Below, piece by piece: positions 35,123 to 46,567 of a stretch of DNA of 64,000 nucleotides. The notes under the pieces are model-generated. The model saw only the letters and a list, made by a program, of their open reading frames with translations, was not told the origin of the DNA and did no database searches. Within the stretch, counting starts at the first letter, position 1, and the number at the start of each line of letters is the position of its first letter. The stretch lies in contig NC_081408.1 of assembly GCF_030272615.1 (NCBI RefSeq), positions 67,187,546-67,251,545 of the forward strand, given 5' to 3'. The position numbers were made by a program, and so were the translations under genes. Origin of the DNA: Cryptomeria japonica. Taxonomy: Eukaryota; Streptophyta; Pinopsida; Cupressales; Cupressaceae.

Positions 35123-36654
35123 TGTTGGCATTATGTGAACCGGTATGAGGACATAATGACATTGTATGTTGTCATTGATGTCAATATGCTGAAGAAGTGA
35201 GAACCGGCATATCAGAGAACCGGTAGAATAATGTGAACTGACATTTGTGCCAAAGTGAAGTGGTGTGTTTGTTCATGATGAACTAGCATATAGTTATGGG
35301 AACCGACACATGGAAGTGTTGTATGACTACTGATTGGTAGTCTCAACTTAAGGGTTTCTGGTTTAAGTGCTTCAAGCCTCTGTGGCTCAACTAGTGACTT
35401 TGTGTGATGAGTTAGCATGGTAACAAAGAATAGATCACATTGCCACATAAGCCTTGTGCACATGAAGGATCTTGCATGAAGGAGATTGTTCCTATCTACC
35501 TCGAGAATGTATGAAGTCTGTAAAATAGTGATAACGTGTGATAGGTTATCAATCGCCATAAAATCAGTGGAAATGGATGATGGAGAATGTCTTGAGATTG
35601 GATCAAGAACTGCTGCATTTAATCTAGTGTGCTCAATGGTTAGGATGGAATCGTTTGAATTCCTTAAACTAATAGGTTTAGGGTTTAGGGTTTATGCTAC
35701 TGACATATCTATTTTCCTATAAGGTCAATGTTGTGTCTCTTTCTGAGGTTGTTGGCAAAAGTTGTGTGTGTGTATCCAAGAGAAGGGATACGTGATTCTT
35801 GCCATACCAAAAGGAGAGAAGTGATACCTACAGAGTGTAAGTGTAGAAGGTGAAGAGGAGCTTGAATGGATCTACATTGGCATTGAGTGCTATTACTAGA
35901 TCTTTTTATACCTATTGATCTCTAACCACCTCAACAGTTGGAAAATCCCTTAATAGGGTAGCCTTAACTAACCTGCTGTAAATCCTTTAATAGGGTAATT
36001 CAGAGCTATTGAGTTTGAAATCCTTTAGCTATTGAGTTCTTGATATCCTCTAACAAGGTAACCTTTAACAGGGTTTAACCCTTAACCGGGTATTCTAGCC
36101 ATCCCTTAACTGGGTGATCCCTAACAGGATCGGTTCCTAGCAGAACCTATTGTAATGTCTCTAACTAGACAAGGCTCCAAACAAAGCAGACTTCTAAAGA
36201 GTTCAAAAATAGCTTGTGGGTATTCATCCCCACCATGGTTTTTCCTAGTTGGGTTTCCACATGAAAAATATGTGTGTCATGTGTGATGCTTTTATCTTGT
36301 GATGCTTTGCTATTGTCTGTCAAGCATATGATGGTTCTGTGTTTTATGCCTATCAATAAAACATGTTGAACTAGCTATTATTATGGTCTGGTGATAGATT
36401 ACCTATTTATGCATAAGGGTGAAATGATAGTGTAGTCTTGAGTTGAGTGAAAAGCTAAGTGAGTAACCGGTTAATGCTTGTCTCAGTCATTCATAGCTTT
36501 ACCAGTTGCACTCTATTTCAAATCGGTGTCACTTTTTGCCAGTCATTTGAAGTGTCTGTTGTCAAACCAGTTTAGGACTGTATTTTTGTCTGCATTGATT
36601 CACCCCCCCCTCTTAGTACCAAGTTAGTACTATCCATTCATCATTGAGTTATCA
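35123..36654 (+). repeat. Copia 1 3' LTR
   Basis: It is a direct repeat of 29200-30731 with the same length and many point differences. It ends TTATCA at 36654, after which sequence related to the interrupted host element resumes. Confidence 0.9.
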
Positions 36655-37290
36655 ACCGCTAATTCCCAAAAATGATTACTTGCCTTGAAAAATCAACCAG
36701 TTGACGTCACCTGAGATATGGTTCAATCTTTGTCATACTTAGCAATAAATGCACCATCATGTCTTTTAGCCCATGGGACCCACCTAATTTGAACATGCAT
36801 GATCAACTTGAACTGACTTCATGAGGGTTCAAGTAGTTCAAGGTGTACGCCATACCAAGGAAATTTTACTTTGAAAAGATCAACTTTTGTTAACCGCCAT
36901 TAGCCTTTGAACTTTATCGAACATGTTGAACATTGCTAAACTATTTGAACTAGGTTCAAATGGTTCACGATCCAGGGAAAGAGGACATGAAAACATTATC
37001 CACAACCATGAAAATGAAATGCTACAAAACACTTTGAGTGAACATTAGCATGAAAATAAATTTAGACACCTTAGAACCTGTGGTACCTAAATGAACATTA
37101 TGAACTTCCTTCCAAATGGTTAATTGAGTTCATGGGGTTCAAAAAGACCATTAAAACTTGGCGTTATAGATTAAGAGGCAATTTACAAATGGATTAATGA
37201 TTGAACCAAGGAATTTCTAAAAAGATAAGGACTCAAATAAAATTTTGTAGGGAGACTTACTCTTTCTATGAAGGATGAATGATGAGATAA
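36655..37290 (-). repeat. Continuation of the diverged gypsy LTR-like sequence
   Basis: This non-coding stretch carries many TTTGAAC, GGTTCAA and TTGAAC motifs, like the U3 motif array of LTR1-3. Its position fits the upstream part of the diverged ORF copy at 28143-29199, split by copia 1. The assignment rests on motif style and context, not on a clean alignment. Confidence 0.4.
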
Positions 37291-37630
37291 CACATTCCAA
37301 TTTTGCAATCTTGACAATGGTATCACCTTCATTCAATGTTTCCAGTTTATCCCAAATAGCTTTAGCAGTAGATCGGTATGATAATCCCATGATTTTTTGA
37401 TCTGATAATATGCTCAGAGGTGCTTCTCTTGCTTTGCAATCATTCTCTAAGTCCTTAGTCAATTTTAGTGGATGAGGTTGATTCGGAGTAGGACCAACAT
37501 AGCCATTCTTAGTAACATCTGATATATCTCTTCCAATATAGTTCACATGTGTTTCCATTCTGATCTTCCATATACCATAGTTAGTTCCATCAAGTTTTGG
37601 ACTGTCCTTCTTGAAAATATTTGTTGCCAT
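37290..37630 (-). pseudogene. Copia 3 gag N-terminal fragment
   Basis: It starts MATNIFKKDSPKLDGTNYG, with IWKIRMETHVN and SYRSTAKAIWDKLETLNEGD, the standard N-terminal part of copia gag (UBN2-like). It matches the copia 2 frame at 46568-46905 closely. About 25 foreign codons after KIAKLE lead to a stop at 37217. No zinc knuckle remains. Confidence 0.78.
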
Positions 37631-37687
37631 AGGATCTCCTCAAGCTATTAGGATTCTGCAAAAAGAGGACTTTTCTCTATTACCAAT

Positions 37688-38824
37688 TGTTAGGAACAAA
37701 CAAGGACAACTGAGAGGAGGGGGGGAATCAGTGTTGAACTAGTTGTCAATAAATTATAACCCAAATGGAAATTATTCCAACTTAAACTTAGTGTCGGTAA
37801 ACCAAACTTAAGTGCTACTAAAACAGATTAACATTAATAGCAGTACCGGTTTAACTTAATGCATGAAACAGAAAGAGAAACAACATCCATAATACATGAC
37901 ACATATATTTTGATGTGGAAACCCTGTGAGGGGAAAAACCATGGTGAGAAACCTTACCCACAATCAAATGATATTACTGTAGATAGTAAGTGTATACAAA
38001 TGGGGTATGCAAATGCAGAAAGGGCAACTACCTATAGCTCACTTCTCAATCACAAAATAGGAGTCACACTAACTACAATTGGATGGTTAAATCCAATAAC
38101 AATGTATTGGCCCAGAATAACATCTTCAATGATGGACTCAATACTAGTTTAAGCTATGCACATGAGTGTCAAACACCTTCATAGCCTTTCCTCCAACCTT
38201 CAGATAATCTCTACATGATTTGCACAAGGATCTGATTATTTTTGCTCTTTAATATTCACACATTCTCATCATGATCCTGATCTTCAATAAGATCTTCAAA
38301 TAATATATACAAAACCTAAGGCATATGCATTAGGTTGGCTCACTAAAGATATTTCAGTTAAATTAACTACAAATAAGTCTTGATGTGATGCACTATGTGG
38401 GCTCAATACAATATCAAATCAATAAACCATTTCCAAAATGTGTTTTGCTGATCTGGAATAGATATCATCTACTAGTCCATAACCTAGACATATCTATCAG
38501 TAAAGGCAAATCTATCAACCCAATCAGACCAATAAGAAAAACACCAAATCCAAACATCCAATCCATGTGTTCGACTTAACCAAATGATCTCCAGATGTTA
38601 ACAAGTTATCATTGCTGCCAGTGAACCATATATATTGCTGGTGAACATATACCGGTGATTGTGCATAAGCCACTAACCATGCCAGTGAACAAAATATGTC
38701 AGTTCAACAATAAACCAATATAACCATAGTGCCAAATCAACAATTTAGACCTCCAAGAAGATAAGTGTTGACATCAATGAAAAAACCAATGCAACGCATG
38801 ATGAAGTCATCCATAATACCAACA
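37688..38824 (-). repeat. Copia 3 5' LTR
   Basis: On the minus strand it begins TGTTGGTATTATGGATGAC and ends CCTAACA. It shares the segment TTTTTTCATTGATGTCAACAC with copia 2 LTRs, and a C-run (a G-run on plus, 37717-37726) near its end. Confidence 0.78.
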
Positions 38825-38927
38825 GATTGTTGTTCTTATTTTTAGGAAGAAAGGAAATGTTATTATCATATTTTAATCTCCAATAGATTTTAATTTTTCA
38901 TTTGTCTATGCCTTCTTTAATATATTT

Positions 38928-39971
38928 CTAAAAATCAGGGCAATCATGGACATTATGATTGTGGGTTTGATGAAATGAGAAAAAAGGACATTTTGAGGAA
39001 GAAGCATTCTTGCGGGCTCTTATCATTTGTTGTCTTTGGAGATGGTTTTTTAATTTTTGGAGCCTAAGGAGTTCATCCATAGGGAGAGGAGTCTTCTTTC
39101 CTATGCCTTTTGTATAAGTTTGTGTGGGAGGGTTTCTAGTGACATGCATTACATGTTCAAACTTTCCAAGTCCTTGTCCTCTAAAACCTTGTTTTGTTAT
39201 TATATGAAAACCAAAACTATAAGAATGTTGCAAATGACTAGGTGGTGGAATAGAATCATGAATTTATTTCAAATCTGATGTGTAAGGGGGAATAAAAGGA
39301 TATGTAGATGGAGAAGAAATATCAAGTAAAGGGATAATATCCTTTCTTTTATCATTCTTTTGCTTTTTGGGAGATTGGGGATGAACATCTTCATCATCTA
39401 AAGGCTCATGTTTACTTATTTCTATGTGAGGGGAAAGATCATGAATAAAATGCATAACAACATGCTCCCTACATATATTTTGATGTTGAAGATAGGTTCT
39501 AGGAGAATAAGGAGGGTATAAAGAAGTAAGAATATTAATATTTTGATGTTTCCCCCCTTCCTCAAGGGTATGTGTATGAGAAGAAGATGGGTCCATGTTG
39601 CTTTCCAATGCTTGCTCTCCTTTAGAAAGGTCATTTGTTGAAACATTAGCTCTCATCTCATTCTTAGGAGAATAACAAGGATTAGGATCTCTAAGATTGG
39701 GATCTACAAAAGGATTAAGGTGATTAACATATGAAATATGTTTTGTTAATAACATGACCATAGTACAACATAAATGATACATGAAATCTTTGAGATTAAA
39801 AGGAAATGACTTTGAAATCCTAACAACACAATATGACCAAGTGCTATAAATGAAAAGAAGCAACATGAAATGAAAGAAACCTTTATCCAACACATGATTA
39901 TAATAAATATATGTTAAAAACAATGTAACCATATGTGAAATAGAAAAGAAATCTAATCGATTGATTGCCAT
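38928..39971 (-). pseudogene. Unrecognised retroelement-like ORF with G-patch and zinc-knuckle motifs
   Basis: Two in-line segments (39971-39264 and 39233-38928) are separated by a stop. The N-terminal part has hydrophobic stretches (FHFMLLLFIYSTWSY). The middle is low complexity and Ser/Pro/His-rich. The second segment has a G-patch-like stretch, TKQGFRGQGLGKF, and a Cys/His cluster, CPFFSFHQTHNHNVHDCPD, similar in style to the gypsy zinc knuckle CSFHMTSDHDERECP. This combination suggests a gag/protease-region fragment of another gypsy-type element. LTR-like sequence lies just upstream (to 41847). The assignment is tentative. Confidence 0.45.
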
Positions 39972-39989
39972 TGAGAGTGTCTTGACTAA

Positions 39990-41847
39990 TATCTCAATTT
40001 GTTGAAAAGGAAGATCTAAAATTAGGACCCTTCTATGATAGTTAATTTAAAAGTTGAAAGTGTTGAAATTTTTTATTTGTTTTTGACTTTAAGAGGTGCA
40101 AAAATTTATAAAGTACGACATTATTCTGGATTTAGGCAGAAAAATATAGTCAATTTCGAGTCCCAAAATTTTGGGAAAAAAGCTAGGGACCATGTGCAAG
40201 TTGTATATGGTCTGACCAACTTTTTTTGAAAACTTTAGGGATGATAGAAATTATGATTTATTGCAGAATCCAAAAAAAATATGATTTAGAGATGCCTAGA
40301 TATGTCAAATTAGTAGTCAAAGGTCAAAATAGGAGTTTCTTAAAAATTAGGGTTTTGTTGTTTAACCACTTAAATTTTACAATGAAAAGACAGATTTGAA
40401 TTTCAATTTTGAAATATAAATCAGGTCTGAAACAAGCAACTAAAATGCTATATTTCACAAGCTTAATGTTTTCAAAATGAAAAACAATTGTTTTTATGAA
40501 ATTAACCTCTAAAATTTGCAAAAAGATCAAACATGGAAATGAAAATTTAAAATTCAAATTGTAATTATTTAGATCTAACCATAAGAAATCATAATTAAGA
40601 TGGAAGATGTCGATTTCACCAAAATGTAAAGTGGAAAATTGGATCCTAGTGGTTAACCACCTAGGAGAGAGAAAGGAAACCACTAAGATTATTTTCTCTT
40701 GGGAGATACTTTGCATTCAAAAGAGGGGTTGAATCCACTAGATCCAAATCCAAGGGAAATTTCAGATGCAAATGCCAAGTGGATTGGAAGGGGTTGGAAT
40801 TTAACTCACCCTCTTTTGTAAATAGATATGTTGACTTGTTGACTATGTAGAAAAGGAAGACAAAATGAATTAAATAAGGAGCTAGTGATTTGGCATCGGA
40901 CTATAACTTCAGATCTGAGATATTTAGATTGATATTGATCTACCCTACAAATTTGGATAAAATTTGCTAGGACTTTGTTGAAGTTGCACACGGTCCTTTG
41001 AAAAATCTGAGAGTCGAAAAGGGTTTTTCCATCTCTAAAAGTGAAGTGTAAGCCTGGAATTACAGTCATGCACCTGTAACCTACACATAGATAACAAGGG
41101 AAGACGTGTTGTTGATAGGGTTTTTCCTTAATCAAACTCTGGTTGAGGAATCGACCTTTAAAGAAAGTAATTGCAAATACTTAAATGTGAATAATGGAAG
41201 TGTATACTTTGTCGATATGTAATTTGTTGATGATGGTTGCTTTGCTTCTTCAATTCAATCACAAGTATTGCATGAAATGACATGTAACATGACAAAACCT
41301 AGCACACATACATTCTTGCAAATGAATGTTGTAATGTTTCTCCAATGAATAAGTGAAGAAGACACATGAAGAAGAAGAAGACTTGATGAATGCTTTAAGG
41401 CTTGAACGCTTGATGACGATAATGGAGACCTTCTGCTTGTTTACCTAGTTTCTGCTTATCTTTGCTTATGAAAATGAGAGGATTAGATCCCCTTTTATAC
41501 TTCCCTAAGAGGATTAATTTTCATCTCACTGAAGGCCGACATAAGGGAAATTGAATCCCGAAGAGAAAATTAGGGTCAAGAGTCAGATGGACCCATTTTA
41601 GGTCCACCCAAAGAGGGAGGACAAGGGAGCCACACCCCTATCCAAGGGGTACAGGGGAGCCATGCCCCTATCTTGTCCTATTTTGTGGCCTCGACAAGGT
41701 CATAAGATGACACAAGGGTTGAAATAGGAGGAGATTTAAAAGAATAATGCAGAGAGGGGTCTCAATTGAGTAGGGAGATGCGCTCAATAGGATGAGGACC
41801 TATAACATGGTCAAAATTGAAAGGGACACAATTTTATGATGCTATAG
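39990..41847 (-). repeat. LTR-like sequence related to the 49188-50805 solo LTR
   Basis: The right end (ACAATTTTATGATGCTATA) resembles the solo LTR end ACAATTTACGACGCTACA. A minus-strand TATA box TATAAAAGG lies at 41491-41499. Shared phrases include AGGGTTTTTCCTTAATCAAAC near 41118 and the ACTTTAGGGATGATAGAAATTATGATTT region near 40230. The left boundary is unclear and the tract may contain two pieces. No support for coding in the short ORFs here. Confidence 0.4.
41491..41499 (-). promoter_or_regulatory. TATA-like box in LTR-like sequence
   Basis: TATAAAAGG on the minus strand is followed by the pyrimidine-containing TCTAATCCTCTC. It corresponds in position to TATATAAGAGCTCTC in the related solo LTR. 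Confidence 0.4.
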
Positions 41848-42339
41848 TATGTATGTATAATAAATTACAATATAAAACAATCATTCATTTTTCTAATGCA
41901 TATAGTTATGAGACATGAATTTAGGAATGTAAAACAAAGAGAAATTTTTAATTTATTCCTATCATACCATTGAAGTGGAACAATAGAATTGATAATCATA
42001 AGCATCATAACTATTTAAGAGAATTCAAAAATTAATCATTTTAAATGAAAATCTACATTGAGATACATAGCATGTGAAACAAGAATCCATTACGACCATT
42101 ATTTACTAAGTCGATAGATCATGTCCTTTCAAACATGTTCTTGTCTTTGACTCATACTACAATCAAATGCACACGATAACATGTCAATGAATTTGCTCTC
42201 AACTTCATAGCCAAAGAATAAATACTCATATTAATATCATAATTAATTCATCATTTCATTATTTTAACTAATTTGATCATATTTATTTATAATTGAATAA
42301 TCATGAGATAATTAACATAATAATTTAATCCAATTTATT
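41848..42339. other. AT-rich region, nothing recognised
   Basis: There is no long ORF, no repeat boundary and no RNA gene. The tract is strongly AT-rich with short A/T runs. Confidence 0.5.
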
Positions 42340-42800
42340 ACATTACTAAAGTAAGTAAATTGATAGGATGTGACATAGCTATAAACCAAATAAAAACCTA
42401 ATCATACACCTAATTAAACCTTAACCCTAACTAAATAAATATATAGGATGTGACATAACTATAAATTAAATTAAACCTTAACCCTAATGCTATAATTTTT
42501 TTAACCCTAACCCTAAACTCAATGGAACACTGAAAGTCAACCCTGACTCTAAACCAAATAAATCCTTTTTCCTAAAACTAATAAAATATTAAACCATATT
42601 AAATAATAACTTGAAAACCAAATGAAATTGAATCCCAAACCTAAATCAAATTGAATACAAAATTAAATTAAACTCTGACCCTGATTAAATTAGGGATTCC
42701 CAACCCTAACTCTAATTATATATTTAATATTGACCTTAACACTAAATCAAATTGAATCCTAAACCTAAACCTAATTAAGTATGGTTATAATTATATTAAA
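42340..42800 (+). repeat. Degenerate telomere-like CCCTAA-containing AT-rich repeat
   Basis: The motifs TTAACCCTAA, AACCCTAACCCTAAAC and CTAAACCTAA recur in A-rich DNA, interspersed with AAATCAAATTGAATCC units (about 42650, 42745). This looks like a decayed minisatellite with plant telomere-type units rather than a telomere, because perfect runs do not exceed two or three units. Confidence 0.5.
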
Positions 42801-42999
42801 CCAAGAAAGGCTTGAACCATTACATAGTCTCTAAAGAGAATAAATATCAAGACTCATGAGGAGTGAGATCCCAAAATATATGTGCCAATTTCAAAAAATT
42901 ATAGAAACTGTTAGGAACCTAAAACTAGACACCACAAAACCAAAATTCTAGACTAGAATAAATAAATAATTACAAAAAAAAACCAATAGATACACCCCA

Positions 43000-43934
43000 C
43001 TAAAGAAATGAGTCGATGCCCTACTTGGTGGGATCCTTCTCAATATTCCAGTCCTATCTCATTGCCTTCACTTTTTTTATAGAAGGAGAGTCTCTTGTTC
43101 AAAATTTTACCAACTAAAATAGAAAGGGACTATGGGGTTACTTGCACCCTAGAAATTGAAACCTCTAAACCAATAGTAGGGGAGAAATTGAAATAAGCTT
43201 CATTATTCCCTTCCTCTTGTCAATTTGTTCTTGTATGGCTTGTATATTTGAAACATTCTTCTTGGACATTTCATTTCTCTTAGCTATCACTTCCTCCATT
43301 TTCCTTTTAAGGGACACCTAGTTATCCTAGAGTGGCTGGATTGCCTTCATCATCTTTTTCCTCTCCTCCTTCTTGCCTATCTTATGAAACATCCCCTTCA
43401 ATTTCTCCTCCATACTTTCCCACCTATCATAATTATCATCTAAATCATTGGTCATGGCCCAAACCCTCTAATCCTTGTTGTCTATTTCCTATCTTGAAGA
43501 TCTATAATCTATTTCAGCAAGGCCCTCCAATCTATTAATTTTTTTCACCATATAAGTTGCCCCAGAATCCGATAGATTATAGCTTCCTATTTTTTGTAGC
43601 CATCACAAAGTTTATTAACCTTATTCGCAAAGGAATGGAAGTCCCACTTCCTTAGTGATTTCATAGATGAGAGGCAAGAGGACCCAAATGATGGGGTAAA
43701 AGGGATGCTATCACTATTAGCAAGGTTGTTTGGGGTCCACTTTGACCCAATAGACAATGAGTAAGAAGAATCCTCATAATCATTCTCCTCTACCTCTGTC
43801 TCATTAAATATGCATTCAATATTGGGAAGGGTTGGGGGATTCCTAGATTTAGTCATTCTATTAGGATTAACCTGAGCAGGGGTCTTTTTGGGTTTAGGAG
43901 TGAAAATGAGATCTTTTCTTTCTAAGGTATTCAA
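43000..43934 (-). pseudogene. Decayed coding fragment with coiled-coil character
   Basis: An open segment (43934-43587, 115 codons) starts MNTLERKDLIFTPKPKK and ends FANKVNKLCDGYKK. Stop-interrupted sequence down to about 43190 reads charged and helical (for example VSLKRKMEEVIAKRNEMSKK in one frame). It might be an ORF1-type protein of a LINE or a captured coding fragment. No domain is recognised. Confidence 0.35.
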
Positions 43935-44286
43935 TAGCTCAACACATAAAGTGAGGCTAGGGGAATTACAAGTTAACCCATAAGTGGTACTTCAATTTAA
44001 ATAAAAAATTTATAGACACAAGATAAACCCTTGATGTAGGGGAAGAAATTTTTTATTTTGACCACAACCACACATTGAGGTATAGACAAGAAAAGATAAT
44101 AAAAGAAATTCATCTTAACACCATAACTCAAATGGTTGAGCATGTAGAAATATTAGAATAAAACAATTTAAATATGTCATCCAAAGTGATGAATTTCATC
44201 AAGAGTACCGCAACCTCTTTCCCAACCTTAGGTAAGTCATTTTTGTTAAAGTCACTTTGCAGAAAAGAAACTTTCTCTCCCAACTT

Positions 44287-44553
44287 TCATATTCTCTTAA
44301 AATGCTCTTTATAATTACCCTTTAGTTTCTTTGGGAAGGTCATGCCCTCCAAAACAAGGCTTTGAGTAGCTGAAATGGTTTCTATAGGTACTATGAATTT
44401 AACCTCACCCACTTGGACATCCTTCTTGTCGCAAGATTGGGAAAACAACTTAGATAGAGTAGGGTTGAAGCCCTTCACTCTTTTAACACAGGTCACCAAA
44501 ATTACCTCACCACATTTTTTTGAAGAACATAATTTCATTTGAAATTGCTGCAT
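44287..44553 (-). pseudogene. Short unrecognised ORF, possibly the same decayed gene
   Basis: This 88-codon frame (MQQFQMKLCSSKKC...) is Lys/Val-rich with no recognised motif. It lies between the 3' end of the LINE fragment and the fragment at 43.0-43.9 kb, all on the minus strand. It could be an upstream part of that fragment separated by frameshifts (43935-44286 is not open). Confidence 0.25.
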
Positions 44554-44777
44554 TTATTTAGCTCAATTTTTTATAATTTCTATACCCATGGTTTCCACAT
44601 TAGAGTTGAGAACAAAGACCAAAAAAGGGTTGCTAAAAGTAGCTATAGAAAAGACATAAAAAGGTGGTTTTGCGTGAAGTGTAGATTTCACTAGATTTGA
44701 CAATGCAAGTCCATATCAATAAATGATTAAATTATAATACAACCAAGATAATAAAGGATAAGGTGATTTTAAAATCT

Positions 44778-45036
44778 TTATTTCTCATGGAGATTAATAT
44801 CTTTAAGGATCGTGGCACGAATATCTTTAGGTAATTCATGTAAGGCCTTCCAAATTTTAAGCCCCTCGAAAAAGGACCTATGTTTGCTAGCCTATTTGTA
44901 GTCCTATTTTTTCCTCAAAGGTGTGGTTAAGTCTTACATGGCTGAAGGTGGTTATCACACCTTTCCACTTAGTGATCAAGTCCACCACACACTAGCCAGG
45001 TTTCACCTTTTCTTGTACTATCATGACAACATAGTT
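44778..45036 (-). pseudogene. LINE ORF2 C-terminal end (second half of RNase H)
   Basis: The minus strand continues the RNase H-like domain split at 63340. It starts YVVMIVQEKVKPG and, after a frameshift, contains NRLANIGPFFEG and a terminal KDIRATILKDINLHEK with a TAA stop at 44778-44780. Joining GDSN (63340 side) to YVV (45036 side) keeps the frame, so the two pieces were one ORF before copia 4 inserted. Confidence 0.65.
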
Positions 45037-45436
45037 TGTTTGATATTTGGCCAAGATCAAGAGGCAATGGAAAGCACAAATAAGAGAGAGCAAAATAGAT
45101 GATAGGAATAAACTGTATTCTATCAAGATGCAAAATATGATTAACTAGATCATTACAAGATGTTCAATGATTTCCCATACAAACAATGTAGATGAGCCTA
45201 CCTATATAGGAAAGGCCATATGGATATGTGAGCACTCAAACATGACATGTGGCTCAATAAGAAATAAGGGTAGGTAGGAAATAGGTGTGGGTAGGTATGA
45301 GAAACAATATAATATTCTATATGAGGTGGAATGTAACAAAAAGATAAGACCAATGCCATACAAGGTGGAAATTCTCCTACACACACTATGCCAATGTGGT
45401 AGAAACACCCAAGTGTCTCATACCCAAACTACTATT
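45037..45436 (-). repeat. Copia 4 3' LTR, left piece
   Basis: It matches 62871-63260 closely and stops at CTATT (45432-45436), the target duplication of copia 2. It resumes at 61004. Confidence 0.8.
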
Positions 45437-46511
45437 TGTTGGTATTTTGGTATGGTTTTTTCATTGATGTCAACACCTACTAACACTTATCAACTCTGGA
45501 ACTTTGGAGAATCACTTTGGAGAATCAACAACATTCACTGGCAAGTAAATGACTCATGCATAGTCACCGGTATCTGGTACACTGATAGGATATAATGATC
45601 ACCGACACTTGGAATGACATGGAAAACACTTGGTTATGTCGAAAACATCATTTGGACACTTTGTCTTGGAGATTTTTTTTTTGGCATATTCGTATTTGCA
45701 TATTTGTTGTTACCGACAAATAGGTCAAGGTTATACAATAGCAGGATTATCTTTTCCAAATCAGCATGACATGCTAAGGAGATGATTTATTATTGTTGTA
45801 AATACATCAAGCCGACATGTTGAATCAGTTATTGCATCGGATATTGTTTTAATTATAAATTGATTTTATTGTAATATCTTTTAGAGCCGACCTACTAAAA
45901 TTGGTCCTAGGTTATGATATAAATGTAAGATCTTATTTGTAAGATCAGGTGTGGAATACGAAGAAGAATTGTGAGAAGGTATATGCGAGAATAAGAAGAG
46001 CTATACACGCAGACATCATTTGAAGGTGAAGCAAGGTTTTTATGAAAGCATATCAGAAGTACACCGGTATTGAATCCAGCATATGAAGATGCTATTTTGA
46101 GTAGTACATGCTTATTGGATTTAACCATCCAATTGTAGTCACTGTGACTCCTATTTTGTGTTTGAGCAGTGAGCTCTAGGCACTTGGCCTTTTTGCATGT
46201 GCAGACCCCATTTGTATACACTTACTATCTGCAGTAGTATCATCTGATTGTGGGTAAGATTTCCCACCTTAGTTTTTCCCCTTACAGGGTTTTCATGTAC
46301 AAATATTGTTGTTAAGTGTTGTGGATGACTTTGTCTTTTTGTTTCATGTATTAATCTTTACTAGTATTGTAATTATCTGATAAAACTGTCCACCAGTATA
46401 AAAGACTGGTTTACTAATATTAAGAAATAAGTTGGTTAAGTTGTTTTGGTTTGAATTTATTAGACAACTGATTCACCCCCCCCGCCTTTGAGTTGTCTTT
46501 GGGACCTAACA
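45437..46511 (+). repeat. Copia 2 5' LTR
   Basis: The LTR is TGTTGG...CCTAACA, with the segment TGATTCACCCCCCCCGCC near its end. It is followed by ATTGGTATGGGAGC, a primer site with two changes from the Met-type consensus (46514-46525). Confidence 0.9.
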
Positions 46512-46567
46512 ATTGGTATGGGAGCCTAGTCTTGTTTTCCAGAAGTTTAACAGCTTGAGGAGATCCA

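Larger units (their letters stand above)
29200..36654 (+). mobile_element. Copia 1, full-length Ty1/copia with two LTRs
   Basis: Two LTRs of identical length (1532 bp: 29200-30731 and 35123-36654) begin TGTTGGCATTATG and end GAGTTATCA. Between them are a Met-type primer site, gag, protease, integrase, RT and RNase H in copia order, and a polypurine tract directly before the 3' LTR. Flanks are ACCAA (29195-29199) and ACCGC (36655-36659), a poorly conserved duplication that fits an old insertion. The LTRs differ by many substitutions. Confidence 0.93.
37290..38824 (-). mobile_element. Copia 3, truncated (5' LTR plus partial gag)
   Basis: An LTR at 37688-38824 (1137 bp, TGTTGGTATTATGG to ...CTAACA on the minus strand) is followed by a damaged primer site (37674-37685) and the first about 115 codons of gag. 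Homology to copia 2 gag ends after KIAKLE, near 37290-37300. The rest of the element and its 3' LTR are missing. LTR and gag are close relatives of copia 2 in opposite orientation. Confidence 0.78.

Noticed and set aside
42480-42540. A true telomere or recent telomeric insertion
   Set aside because: Only two or three consecutive CCCTAA-type units, with strong degeneration and AT-rich spacers.
45198-45408. Short minus-strand ORFs in the copia 4 LTR (also about 62985-63191)
   Set aside because: They recur in both LTR copies, start and stop at different points and contain no domain; they are chance frames in U3.
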